From Atherix ibis (taxonomy: Eukaryota; Arthropoda; Insecta; Diptera; Athericidae), in assembly GCA_958298945.1 (NCBI GenBank), contig OY282609.1, positions 55,214,220 through 55,278,219 on the forward strand: a DNA stretch of 64,000 bases, given 5' to 3'. Below, piece after piece: positions 1 to 10,829 of the stretch. Every line of letters starts with the position of its first letter. The first letter of the stretch is position 1. A program made the translations under genes and the position numbers. The notes under the pieces were generated by a model that worked only from the letters and a program-made list of their open reading frames with translations, had not been told where the DNA came from and ran no database searches.

Positions 1-2160
1 TCCATATTAAAAATAAACAAAAAAATATATAATAATTTTTATTTTTTGATTAAAATTAAATTAAGAAAATTTGTTAGTGTGTTAGTAAGTAAATTAATAT
101 TTTATTATTTTTTATATTTTATAGAATAAATTTGGGAAAAGAAAGTCATACTTCATTTTGTTATTTAAGAAAATATTTTTCTATTATTGAATTTTTTTGT
201 TTGTTTTTTTTTTTTGGTAATAAAAAGAAGTTTTTTCTTTTCTAAAGAAGAGAAAATTTTAAAAGAGAAAAAAATCCAAATAGAAAAATATTTTCCATAA
301 ATAAATAAATAAAAGAACAGAAAATCTTAATTTTTTTTAAAGAAAATAAAAAAAAAATTAATTTCATTATTAAAATAACTATAATAAATTATGGTTTATA
401 AAATAATTAGCCTAACTATTAGTTAATTTCTACTATTTAGTTATTTTTAATTTCTTTAATGAAATTTTGGTGTATTAGGGAAAGTTAGTTTTTCTGTATT
501 AAAAATGGATTAATATAAAAACAATTGGCCTGATGATACCATTGGCTATTATTTTTATGAAATAGTTTTTAGTAAAAATTATTTTCGCAATATTTATATT
601 AATATATTATTAACCCCATTTGAGAAAAAAAAAGTTTTTTTTTTTTTTTGGAACATCAAAATTCAAAAAGTTTTGTTCCAAAAATTTATCGAAATTTTAC
701 ACAAATTTTTTTTTGATCACTTTGTGATAAAATAAATAAAAAAGTTTATTTTACTTTTTTTTTTTTAACTATTCAAAAATCAAAAATACAAAATTTTTCT
801 CAAAAACAATAACATATTTTCTATGCCTGAAAGATCAAGGTTGGTTAAAAGATCAACGATCCTTTTCTCTTAAAAAAAAAAAAAAATCGATCGTAGTTGG
901 TAGTTTTCTTTGTTTTTATTTAATTGATAGGTTAAAAAATATAAATATATTATAATGCGTTGTTTTTATAGAATTTTTTATGCTCTAAAAAACATTTAAA
1001 AAAAAATTCAATCAACAGAATAATAAATTTAAAAAGAAAAAACTAGAAAAAAAATATTGAACAAAAAATGAACATTTAAGAACTCTTGCCGAAATTTATT
1101 TATGGTCAAAATGTACAAAAATATTAATCATTCATCCTATCATTCCTTATATATAAATCCCCCCTACCCACCTACCCAAACAATCAAATAAAAATTTTTT
1201 TATCGGAAATATATTTTTTCTCACCTGCAGAAAAGTTTATTCTTTCAAATGCAACAAAAGTTTTTTAAAATTTGCGATACAATTTTCAAATTGATATTAA
1301 AATTTTTAGTTCTTTAAAAAAATAATTTGAATTCTGATGGCAAATTAGGTATTTTTTGTGGCCATAGCGAAAGTGCCATAACCAAATGTGTATGTAAATA
1401 AAATGATAGAAAGTGAATTGTGCAACATATATTTTTATAGCAGGTGCAGTTATTCTAATGTAAAGTGCAATAAGTGATAAGAAAAATAAAGTAAAAATAA
1501 TTAAGTGATAAAAAACTGGACGTACGTGTCCAGTTTTTTTCTCTCTCAGTTAATTATAGAAATTTTCATTTGACTTTAAAAATCATGTGATATAAGGTAT
1601 ATTATTTTTATTAAAACAATTCGTATTTTTGCTGTGGAAGAGTTTTAAGTTTCGATAAATGCAAATTGAAGAAATTTGTCTGTACACTGCACACCTTTTT
1701 ATAAGATTTTTTTTTGTAAATTCATTCACAAAAGTAGATTTAAAAAAAAAAATTATTATTAATTCTAAGAAATTGTGTTTTTATATGCAACAACGGCTTA
1801 TAGTCAATTATTATAGCCAGCAAATTATGATTATTTTAAGAAGTCAAAATAAAAAGAGGCATTTTAAATTTTAATAATGGAACCTGGAAAAAATTAAATG
1901 CAGATGAAAAAAGAGATATTAAAGAATTTAAAAGTGAAGGACGACATCCTAGAAGTGATTAATTTTATCTATAATTGGCCAGATGGATTTTGTCATTATT
2001 ATTATTATTATAAAATACTTAAAGAGAAGAAATATTTATTACGACACTATTAGGATTATAAAAAAAATGTTTTTAAAAAAACCGCATGAAATTTTTAAAC
2101 TGGCCGAATGAGTTACCGAATCAAAAATAGAAAATGTTCAAGCACCGATATAAAAATTAA
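1..2160. other. AT-rich intronic sequence, no gene seen
   Basis: Long A and T runs and ATT microsatellite-like stretches (about 1995-2012). The small reading frame at 1659-1874 has low-complexity composition and no recognisable domain, so I do not call it a gene. Confidence 0.6.
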
Positions 2161-2164
2161 ATTT

Positions 2165-3065
2165 TTATGCTGTTTTATTAGATTCCCGCACAAGGAGTGG
2201 GATACGGGGTTTTGGCAAACCCACGGTCCTGAGCTAGTCTAGCAGTGCCAGGAAATTACAAGTTTCCTTACTGAAGCCCTTTAAGAGTGAGTGTACCATC
2301 AACAAGATACGCTTTAAAAGTAAAAACTGGTACCATAGGGGTCGGTAGCCTCATGGTGATTTGTACGTCGTACCCGGCCAAGGTGAGGATCCTTTGGCTG
2401 AAACGTGGTGGCTGTGGTTGCCACATATAGCGCAGGTACAGTGTTAGGACTGGTGCTGATATCGCTGCAGCAGATAGTAGAGGTTAGGGTAACAAGCTTA
2501 TAACTGCTGACTTACTGTAATCAAATGGACCTACCTATGATGGATGGAGCTGATTAAAGGCAGAAACAGGTAGTTGTACAAATGTGTATAGAATGCTTGC
2601 CTGCTTCATGCATGGGGCACGAAAGATGATTCAGAGCGTCGAAGCTTTGCATAGCTTAGGCTGATCTTACTCACATTATTAATCTTCATCATGTGTTTCA
2701 GTCGTACCTGAAGAAGATGATGAAGATTAATAATGTGAGGAAGATGATGAAGAAAAAATATTATGGCGTCGAAGCTTTGCATAGCTTAGGCTAATATGAG
2801 TGGAGTCGTACCTGAAGAAGAAGATGAAGATTAAGAATATGAGGAAGATGACGAAGATAAAGAAGAAGTATCCCAAGCAAAGAAATAAAAGAAGAATGCG
2901 TTAGATGTGAGCGAGCTGACTTATCGATTGAGATATGTGCAACTAGCTGAATCTAGTCAGCTTAGTTGGCAAAACCCATAAGAGACAGGTTTGTGTGCGC
3001 ATTAAAGTAGCCGTATCTCAACCCCCTTGGTTGTAGGCGACCCGTGATCTTATATATAACGATGG
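2165..3065. repeat. GC-richer island, probably an unassigned transposable element remnant
   Basis: This block has clearly more G and C than its surroundings, with sharp edges at about 2165 and 3065, which is typical of inserted foreign DNA in this window. It has no open frame of useful length in any direction and no transposase or RT motif. The island lies just upstream of an R1-like LINE 3' end (from 3562) and could be the untranslated part of a LINE, but I see no direct evidence linking the two. Confidence 0.4.
2636..2870. repeat. Diverged tandem duplication with a 23-bp perfect hairpin
   Basis: The motif GTCGAAGCTTTGCATAGCTT occurs at about 2638 and again about 128 bp later. It is followed in each case by related GAAGATGA-rich sequence (GTCGTACCTGAAGAAGA at about 2701 and 2805). 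The first unit also holds a perfect 23-bp inverted repeat, 2670-2692 against 2717-2739, with a 24-nt loop. The loop is flanked by GAA/GAT-rich purine tracts. Confidence 0.7.
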
Positions 3066-3561
3066 GTATATCACGTTAAATAAAAGAATTATTCTGTAGA
3101 TATTTTTAACAATAATTCAATTTTTTGTCGGCTTTTCGAATTAATTTGTAATAACGGCAGAAATACCGATTTTTAAAAATATTAACAAAAAACATGTAAA
3201 AATTACCATACGTCCTTTTAATTATATATAAATTTTCCTACTAACACTTAACTATGTGAAAGGGTTAATTTTATTTAGTGGCCTTAAACAGTTGTCGTAC
3301 GTTTATGTATCCATTTTTAGAATGAAATACATACTATTAAAAATTCCTAAAACTATTCATATTTAATTCATTGTCCTTTTACCGATACACAAAAATTTTA
3401 TTACTGCACAAATTTAAGCGAATATGAACTTTCGCGCTAATATTTAAATGGCATTAAGCAATTGTCGCGGACGTAATTTATTTGCTTTTGGAAAACCTTA
3501 TGCACTTTAAGTCTCGAGAGCATTCCGTACTATCTCGTATGGCTCTATCTAGGGTTCTAAT

Positions 3562-3891
3562 GTGTCGATAATTGAGCTTCTTACGGATGAAAGAGACAGA
3601 ATACAGGAGGCACATGCAATCCATCGGCTCACCGTCAGCAGGGAAGAACGACATGATACAGTTGCGACAATGAGATTTATCGAGTTCACGTGGAACGGAA
3701 GGGATCATGGAGAAGTATACAACTATAAGGCCCAATTTCTGACAGGACATGGCTTCTTCAAGGAAAATCAATATCAGTTTAGGGTGTAGGTTGATGCGAC
3801 ATTCACATGCCCTAATTGTGGGCCCATATTCGAGGATGCGGAACATGTCTTTTTACACCGTGCACGCTTTAGTGGAAAAAATAATCGGTAA
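3562..3891 (+). pseudogene. R1-like non-LTR retrotransposon ORF2 C-terminus
   Basis: The frame contains the typical C-terminal block of R1/LOA-type ORF2 proteins, seen here as AQFLTGHGFFKENQYQF. A single in-frame TAG (3787-3789) follows. Beyond it the same frame continues into the zinc-knuckle-like end CPNCGPIFEDAEHVF (C-x2-C ... E ... H). The last cysteine expected in that motif is replaced by arginine. Only the 3' part of the element is present; the RT and endonuclease domains are absent. In these elements this tail contributes to RNA or target binding. The copy is dead because of truncation, the stop and the lost cysteine. Confidence 0.7.
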
Positions 3892-4142
3892 ACATCGGTC
3901 TTAGAAGCGCGTCATGACACAAATGATAATATTCCCGGTATGCTAAGGTGCAGTAGCTGAATATGCATCCCGAATAATAAAAAAGCTCTGCGAGGAATAA
4001 AAAATGAGAAAAGGGCAGCCCTTAGCCTAACTAGGAAAAAATACTCAATTTCCCTCTCCTTCCCACGAACTAATATGTGGCGCTAGTGCTATGGGGAGTC
4101 TATAGCGTCTCTAGATTTCTCCCTATCCTCATATAAAAAAAA
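3892..4142 (+). repeat. Probable 3' UTR of the R1-like element, with short inverted repeat
   Basis: This sequence is continuous with the ORF2 tail and is not homopolymer-rich until a short A run at about 4134-4142, a plausible poly(A) end. A 12-bp perfect inverted repeat (AGCGTCTCTAGA at 4104-4115 and its complement at 4170-4181) straddles that A run. Confidence 0.4.
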
Positions 4143-4199
4143 TAACCACTGTTCATTAGAGGCATCTATTCTAGAGACGCTGTAAAGATACCGATTATT

Positions 4200-5620
4200 T
4201 CGGTATCTCAGGATTAAAATGAATGATATAAAAAAATTTTATAAACAAAATATTTGAAATTTTCAGAAATGGGATTTTCTATTCAACTAAAAATGCTTTT
4301 CTTTTTTTCAATGGAATTTTGTTTGTTTTTTTTTTTTTAATTCAGTTACATCCTCTTTTTTATGGTTGCCTTTAAAAGGACAACATTGGCAACTTTTCAC
4401 AAAGTTTCTTTTTTATCAAAAAGATAAAAATGCGAAACTTTTATCTTATAAGGGTTAAGCCCTCCCTTATCTTGGTTGTTTTCAATTTATTTAATTCAGT
4501 GATGCATTTTTAATCAATGTTTTGTTTTTTTTTTTCGCTTTGAATTTTGTCCTTGTTTTAATTTTATTTCTAGCAAAACAAACTAAAACTATTTATTTTT
4601 ATTTTTTCGCTTCTATAAATTGTTTTTTTTTCAACAAGTTTTTAACTTTATTTACTTTTTGTTGTTGTTATTTTTTCTATTATTTAATTTAAGAGGAAGA
4701 GAAATTTTTAGAAAAACAAAATTTTGTAACGGACTGAAATCCTTTTGACAATTTTTTTAACCCTAAAATAATTGTAAAATAGCGTAGAGAATTTATCATT
4801 ATACGATGAGGTTTTTCACCCTACCAACCATATTTGTTTGTAAAAAATTCGGATATGAAAAGCAAAAAGCAAGTGTTAATGATATTAATTTAAAAAATTA
4901 ATTCAAACTTAAAGAAGGAAACTGACTAGAGGATCAAGAAAAACAACAACAAATTAAATTATATTATGACTGAAAGAAAAACACACAACAGAATTTGGTT
5001 GAGTCAGTATTGATGATGACGGGATAAAAGGATATTTTTTTCCGGAAATAATTACTTTAAATTCCCTTCAGTTTAGTGGTAAGAAAATCTTATCGAGAAA
5101 TGCCAAAATTTGAAGAACGCATTATAAGAAAAATATTTTCTGGTAAAATATGCCATTCAAAAGTAATGGAAATTTAATAAAAGAAAATTTAGTAAGAAAA
5201 ATTAATCACAGAAAAATACTTCAAAAATACTTTCAGATTTAAAAGAATTACTTTTTATAAGTTTTAAGGATAATTTTGGTACTGTTAATTTGAGAAAATA
5301 CGCCATTGATTTCTGAGAGCAAAAATATTCTTTGGATTTATCATAAAAATTCTGAGACTTTCTTCATTAATGGCTAATAGGAGGGTGAACTGAAAAGTTT
5401 CCGTCATGCACAACTAAGTGGCAACATTTTTCAAATATTTTAAAATAGAAAAAAACTGTAATCAGAACAGCAATAAGTATATTTTCACTTGAAAGAAAAA
5501 ACTGCCAAGGATAGAAAAAAACTAAGATCAGATATTATCCTTGGAGAATCAACACTATAATTTTCTAACATTAACTTTTGGTTTTTCGAATTTCGACGTG
5601 GCAGGGATACATACAACTAA
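4200..5620. other. AT-rich intronic sequence, no gene seen
   Basis: Mostly T and A tracts. A somewhat more complex patch at about 5385-5560 begins GAGGGTGAACTGAAAAG, which resembles a mariner-type terminal sequence, but I found no matching opposite end. No coding sequence is supported. Confidence 0.5.
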
Positions 5621-5622
5621 TA

Positions 5623-6824
5623 CCAGGTGTATAAGCTCAAATTTATTCAAAGTATTTGCCCTCACTGGCTACACATTTTTCCCATCTCTCGGGCAATTTG
5701 TGGATACCACGCCAAAAAAAATCCTTCGCTTTCGAGGCAAACCACTCATCAAGCCATCTTCGGACGTCTTCGTAAAAATCAAAGTGCTGCTCAGCGAGCG
5801 CGTGGCCCATCGACGAAAACAGGTGGTAGTCGGAAGGGGCCAGGTCTGGTGAAAAAGCGGGGTGGAGTAGCACCTCTCAGTTGAGGGTCTCCAAGTTGCG
5901 GACCATTTTTGAGGTGTGCGATGGTGCGTTGTCGTGGAGGAAAATCAACTTGTCATGTCTTTGTTGATAATCCCTGCTTTTTTCAAGCAGAACACAGTGC
6001 AATTTATTTAGTTATTGGTGGTAGCTGTGGGCATTGACAGTTTCACCAGGTTTCAACATCTCATAGTAGACGGTACCCTGCTGATCCCACCAAACGCACA
6101 GCATCGTCTTCCGTCCGAAGCGATTTGGTCTTAGGGAAGATGTTGATGGTTGGCCGGGATCAACCCACGTTTTCTTGCGTTTAGGATTCTTGAAATATAT
6201 CCACTTTTCATCGCCTGTCACAATCCGATTCAGGAACGACTTTGTTTTTGTCTGGCGAGCAAGATTTCGCATGTGTTTTGGCGTCGCTCCATCTGCTTAT
6301 CGTTCAATTCATGCGGCACCCATTTTCCGATCTTTTCAATCTTCCCCATGGCACGCAGACGTATGGAAATGGCTGGTTGAGTAACACTCAAATGCTCCGC
6401 GAGCATTTTTTGCGATTGGGTATCGTCTTCTTCCAAAAGAGCTTGCAATTGATGGTCCTCAACCTTTCTAGGCCGGTTTTCACGCTTCTTGTCCCACAAG
6501 TCAAAATTGTCGTCTTTGAACCAACAAAACCAATCTCGGCACGTTGTTTCCGATAAAGCACTATCACCATAGGTCTCCATAAGCATTCGATGCGATTCGG
6601 CAGTCGATTTCTTCAAATTGAAGCAGAAAAGCAGAGCTTCCCGCATATGCTCTTTTTCTGGCACAAACTTAGACATGATAACCAAAGGAAATATGCATGT
6701 TATTATACGAAATTGCCCATAGTAGCTTAATACGCCAAAAAAAAGTATGGCGTGCTCATGGTAGCTTAATACGCTCACTCGCGCCATCTATGACCAAACA
6801 GCGGATTTAAGCTTATACTCCTGG
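5623..6824 (-). mobile_element. Mos1-like mariner (mauritiana group), full length but dead
   Basis: The terminal inverted repeats are CCAGGTGTATAAGCTCAAAT at the left and the complement of CCAGGAGTATAAGCTTAAAT at the right. Both are flanked by TA (5621-5622 and 6825-6826), the target duplication expected of mariners. The body is about 1.2 kb, close to the usual 1.3 kb of the family. A related but internally deleted copy lies at 41596-42376, and its TIRs match these. The insertion is within an intron of the cadherin gene, in the same orientation as that gene. Confidence 0.88.
5643..6676 (-). pseudogene. Mos1-like mariner transposase, broken
   Basis: Starts with MSKFVPEKEHMREALLFCF, very like Mos1 transposase, and includes both N-terminal helix-turn-helix regions (CRDWFCWFK; AEHLSVTQPAISIRLRAMGK). 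The frame shifts near 6240-6270. It resumes with RIVTGDEKWIYF, which carries the first catalytic Asp, and PGQPSTS. It meets a stop at about 6012, then continues to SPDLAPSDYHLF (third Asp of the DD34D triad) and ends LPERWEKCVASEGKYFE. The sequence between 5874 and 6011 carries the second Asp region in degraded frames. Several frameshifts and stops mean no functional protein. Confidence 0.85.
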
Positions 6825-6929
6825 TATGTTAACACGTTTAGAGCGACCTAAAAAGTCTACCATGCCAAAAATCATATATACAATTCCTGACATGGAGAAA
6901 TTTAAAAAAAAACTATAGGCTTCATATCT

Positions 6930-7375
6930 CACACGACGAGTTGCATCTAAAAAAGACATTTCATTAGTATAGGTGAAAAATGGATTCATCAACTATACTT
7001 CAGAAGTAAAAAGTGAATTAAAACAGTAGGTTAACGGCAATGGATTTGGTCAAAAGCAAAAGAATACCATTTTATCCGCTAAATTTTTTGTAAAAATACT
7101 ATGATAAACACAAGGATAATTTTAATGCATAAATTCAGGAAAAACGGCCGAGGATGTCTTTTTCGGTCATGACATTGCGTCTGCTCAGCGGACATCGGCA
7201 GAAACGAAGTTCCAAATCGTACACCGTCCGCCATATTCAAAGGATTTGACTCCATTGGTCTACCACCTAATTTCCTGACTAGAAAAAGATTCCTGTCGTA
7301 TGTAGAAAAATCATAGACGCTGTAAATAGGTATTTTTTAAATCTAGAGGGGTGCCATTTCAGAGGGGTAGGGGGT
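6930..7375 (+). pseudogene. Ancient mariner transposase remnant
   Basis: Scattered frames recall a mariner transposase. GEKWIHQLYF lies at about 6975, where TGDEKW is expected. At about 7215 the segment HRPPYSKDLTPLVYHLIS aligns with the usual HPPYSPDLAPSDYHLF, and it is followed by LEKDS and a WF-type tail. The third catalytic Asp is replaced by Val. Stops occur throughout and no TIRs are visible. It is far more decayed than the other mariners in the window, so it is an older insertion. Confidence 0.55.
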
Positions 7376-8225
7376 ATGTTTGTTTTGAAAAACTTCAGCA
7401 ACTTTGAACAAAGTGTATTGAGCTAAAAAGGGATTGAACTAAAAAATAAAACATATTGTAGATATTTTTTTTTAAAAATCAATTTGATTTTACTGCCATT
7501 AAGGAATTTTTTTTATTACGAGAGAACCCTCGTAATAAAAAACAAGATAAATACAAAAAAAAATATACAAGAAAATTTATTTAAAATATGTTGCAACAAA
7601 TATATGAAAATTAATAAAAAATATAAAAAAAATGAATAAACAATGAAAAACAATTTAAAATTAGATCTTCTTGTATGTTTTTAACATATTTTTATGTATT
7701 TATGTTGTAATTTTTATTACGAGGATTCTCTCGTAATAAAAATAAGTTTTTTTTTTGGTCAGAAATATGTTTTTGAACAATGGTCCAAAGTGAAAAATTT
7801 TTTTTTGTTGCATTAAATTTCTTTTCGGAATAATCAGAATTTTGTGCATGAAAAGGTAACAAACATTAAATGAAATAAAATCAAACCAACAGAATACAAC
7901 TTATTAAACTATAAAATATGCTTCAACTACAATAAATACAAAATGTGCCTGAATTGGTGCAACTAGAAATTAAATGCAATTAAAACTATGTGCAAGTTAA
8001 ATATTTTTAATGAAAAAGCCATTTTTAGTTTTATGCTTTGCCATTATTAGGCGTACTTAAAAATATATACACGTATGAATTTAACACACATACACGAAGA
8101 GTGCAATAACAATAAGTACAATATAGTTTCAATAAAAAGATAAACTTCTATCTTCTTTCTTCCACCTGGCATTTTTTTTTAATTATTTATTTAACAGGTT
8201 TTTCATTTCTACGTTATTGTACAAT
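7376..8225. other. AT-rich intronic sequence, no gene
   Basis: Apart from the hairpin-ended repeat at 7509-7742 this stretch is low-complexity A/T sequence with no supported reading frame. Confidence 0.6.
7509..7742. repeat. 234-bp element with hairpin termini (MITE-like)
   Basis: Each end is itself a hairpin. Arms TTTTTATTACGAG and CTCGTAATAAAAA surround a 6-nt spacer at 7509-7542 (AGAACC) and at 7711-7742 (GATTCT). The two ends are reverse complements of each other apart from one spacer base. The subterminal A/T sequence also shows weak inverted similarity. The TACGAG/CTCGTA core matches the outermost bases of the irritans-like mariner TIRs in this window (TACGAGGGT). A small foldback or mariner-derived MITE is the simplest reading. 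Confidence 0.6.
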
Positions 8226-8233
8226 TTTTTTTT

Positions 8234-9470
8234 TTACATAACACATATATGCGTTTTATACACATAGAAATGAGACACAGTCGCTCCTATGGAGCATATA
8301 GCGGCAGTAGAGACTCTGTGAACTCTCTCCATCTGCTTCTGTCTTCGGCTAGCCTTTTCACTTCCGACCATGACTTGCCAATTTGTTGGTGTTCGCCCTC
8401 GACTGATCTTCTCCAAGTGGTCCTTGGTCGTCTTCTGCTGCGATTGCCCTGTGGGTTCTAATCTAGTGCCTACTACTATGTCCGTAGATGGTTTTCGCAA
8501 GGTGTGGCCAATCCAACTCCATTTCCTGCGTTTGATGTCAGCTAGCAGGGGTATTTGCTTCGTGAGAAGAAGCAGCTCATCGTTCGTTATCCAGTTCGGC
8601 CAGAAGATCTTGCTTATACGCCTCAAGCATCTGTTCACAAATGTTTGAGGCTTACGAGTCGTGCTGTCGGTTACTTTCCATGTTTTGCAGCCGTACAGCA
8701 GGACTGGCTTAACGACGTTTGAACTGAATATTACGAAGTTTGAGTGCTATGGAGAGGTGGTTGGAACGCCACACGTTCCCAAGTGAGGTGTACGCTTGTT
8801 GCGCCTTGTTGATGCGCGTTTGGATGTCTGTTTCAGTTCCACCATCCTTGCTGAGCATGCTGCCAAAGTAACAGAACTTTTCGATATCTTCAACTTGGGT
8901 ACCGTGTAGCATCAATTTGGTCTTCTTGATGTTGATTCACATCCCCACTTCTTCGGCGTTGGAGGCCAGAGCATTCAGTTTCTCCTGAATGCCGTTGAAG
9001 GTGTGAGACATGAGGCATATGTCATCGGCGTAGTCCAGGTCGTGGAGCTTCTCACGCAGTGTCCACTGGATGCCGTTGCTGGCTGTGTTGTTAGTGCGTT
9101 GAAAGACTAGGTCTAGGGCGATTTATAGAGGATAGGCGAGATTACGCAACCCTGCCTGACTCCTCTCGAGATGTTGAATGGATCGCTGTTTCGTCCTTTG
9201 AAGTGCACTCTATACGGGGCCTCACGGTATAGTTCTCGGATGAGATCGATGATGGCCTGTGGGATGCCTAGTTCAGCCAGAGCACTCCAGATGCTCTGGC
9301 TGAGCTAGGCATCCCACAGGCCATCATCGAAGAGAAGATAGAGCGGGCTGTTCCATTCGTTCGACTGTTCAATGATCATTCTTAGACTGCTGATGTGATC
9401 AACACAGGAGCGGTTTGGTCTAAAGCCTGGCATTACACATAACCTATTCGCATAAACGTGTATTCAATGA
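8234..9470 (-). pseudogene. RTE-like non-LTR retrotransposon RT, 5'-truncated and broken
   Basis: Reading from 9470 down, the frames give ELGIPQAIIDLIRELYREA, then NISRGVRQGCVISPILY, then LDYADDICLMSHT with an intact YADD at 9021-9032. They continue with KFCYFGSMLSKDGGTETDI and the C-terminal RRISKIFWPNWITNDELL and KRRKWSWIGHTLRKP. These blocks are characteristic of RTE/BovB-type LINE reverse transcriptases. Stops and frameshifts separate the blocks. The RT domain block that should hold the first catalytic Asp (FDSV-type) is missing, replaced by an inverted copy of neighbouring sequence (see 9246-9330). No endonuclease domain is present. Confidence 0.8.
9246..9330. repeat. 39-bp near-perfect inverted repeat inside the RTE remnant
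   Basis: 9246-9284 and 9292-9330 are reverse complements with one mismatch, separated by 7 nt. The left arm is the genuine RT-coding sequence in minus orientation (LAELGIPQAIIDLI). The right arm is a flipped copy that replaces upstream RT coding sequence. Confidence 0.9.
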
Positions 9471-9548
9471 GGCGATTGCATATAAAAAAATACGAGTATG
9501 CCTTCCTCTTTACTTATTATCGCTTCTTTCTCTCTTCACAACAGCTTA

Positions 9549-10739
9549 AGGTGCCCATACACAGGCGGACTTGGTCGGCCGACTGGTACGCCGACTAGTC
9601 AAGTTGTACCGTGTATGGGGCAGTCGGCGGACTATTTTGATGGTGTGGTGAGTTGGTTGGAAAGAAAATCAAAATATTTTGATTTTTAGGGGTGGAGTCA
9701 ATGGTTGATAGCTGAAGTTGGCTGTGTATGGGCAAGTTGTGACAACCGTATATCAAAAAATCATTTGTTTTTCGGTTTTTGTGTTGAACACATCGCAGTG
9801 TTTGACAAATGGTAGTTTGCCAGTGTTCGACAAATGAACTTTGGAGAGAGTTTTTGAGGAGAGTTTTACCATTGAAGTATTTTTTACCATCTTTTTTTTT
9901 TTACCAGATAGAGAGGTGTCTGCTAATTTAGGAATTTTATGTCTCCAACTCTCTTAATATGGAATAACGAATCTCATTGAGATACTACATATGCAAATAA
10001 GACCACAATTCTGACATCATCCCTATAAGGTTATGGAAAGTTTTAAAATGTTGACAGCGACAACTAACATAAATGCCGCTTTCTTTGTCGTAGCAATTTT
10101 GTTCTTTGCTTCTGGTAAATATAGAACACAATTCCGACGATAACGCTCGCTATATAAAAACTATGAAACCTTATCATACAGAAAATTTTTCTTTTCAGAT
10201 GCTTTTTTAAAAAAATTAGCTTATGTACAAAATTGGCTATTCTATTAGATGGATTTTTATGGAACCAACTAAAAAACTAATTTCAAAAATTTCTAAACAT
10301 AAAAATAAATATTGATACAATATGGTTAAAGGCTGTAGAAAAATGAGTGCATTCCAAAGTTTCTTAAAACTCTTCAACTTGTTGCCGTTCTTGCTCCGTT
10401 TTCCTGTCTATTCAGTTCTGTTTTCCCTTCGCATTGGATCATAATAGACAATTAATTTGCATTTGTAAATATTTATCACTTTGCGTAGATAGTGCCGCTC
10501 TACTTGATATTTTCTTCAATGCGAAGGGAAAACATTCTTCTCACTCTACTGAACATAAAATTTTTGACGTTTCAGCCGACATGTGTTCAACACAAAAACC
10601 GAAAAACAAATGATTTTTTTGACATATGGTTGTCAAAAATACTTGAATGTTTTGAAAGAAGTTGGAACGTGTATGGCATGGTCGGCCAATCGGTTGGCGG
10701 ATCAGTCGGCCGACAAAGTCCGCCTGTGTATAGCCACCT
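9549..10739. mobile_element. 1.19-kb non-autonomous DNA element with two-block inverted repeats
   Basis: The outer ends pair over about 38 bp: AGGTGCCCATACACAGGCGG at the left, and the complement of the right end, AGGTGGCTATACACAGGCGG. Both continue into GTCGGCCGAC. A second inverted block, 9741-9793 against 10581-10634, is near-identical over about 53 bp. A third, 17-bp pair lies inside (10419-10435 and 10517-10533). The element is flanked by TTA at 9546-9548 and 10740-10742, consistent with a 3-bp target duplication such as PIF/Harbinger makes (TWA). I cannot exclude a TTAA-type target on the left. No transposase is encoded, so it would have depended on a partner. The ends are much more GC-rich than the host DNA. 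Confidence 0.75.
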
Positions 10740-10829
10740 TTAGAACGTTTGTCAGACAAATTACGCTTATTCTGCCAGTATTTAAGGTTTTTCTCTCTTC
10801 TTCTTCTCATTAATCTCATTTGCATATTA

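Noticed and set aside
5389..5410. Isolated transposon terminus (GAGGGTGAACTGAAAAG)
   Set aside because: No inverted partner and no coding remnant could be linked to it.
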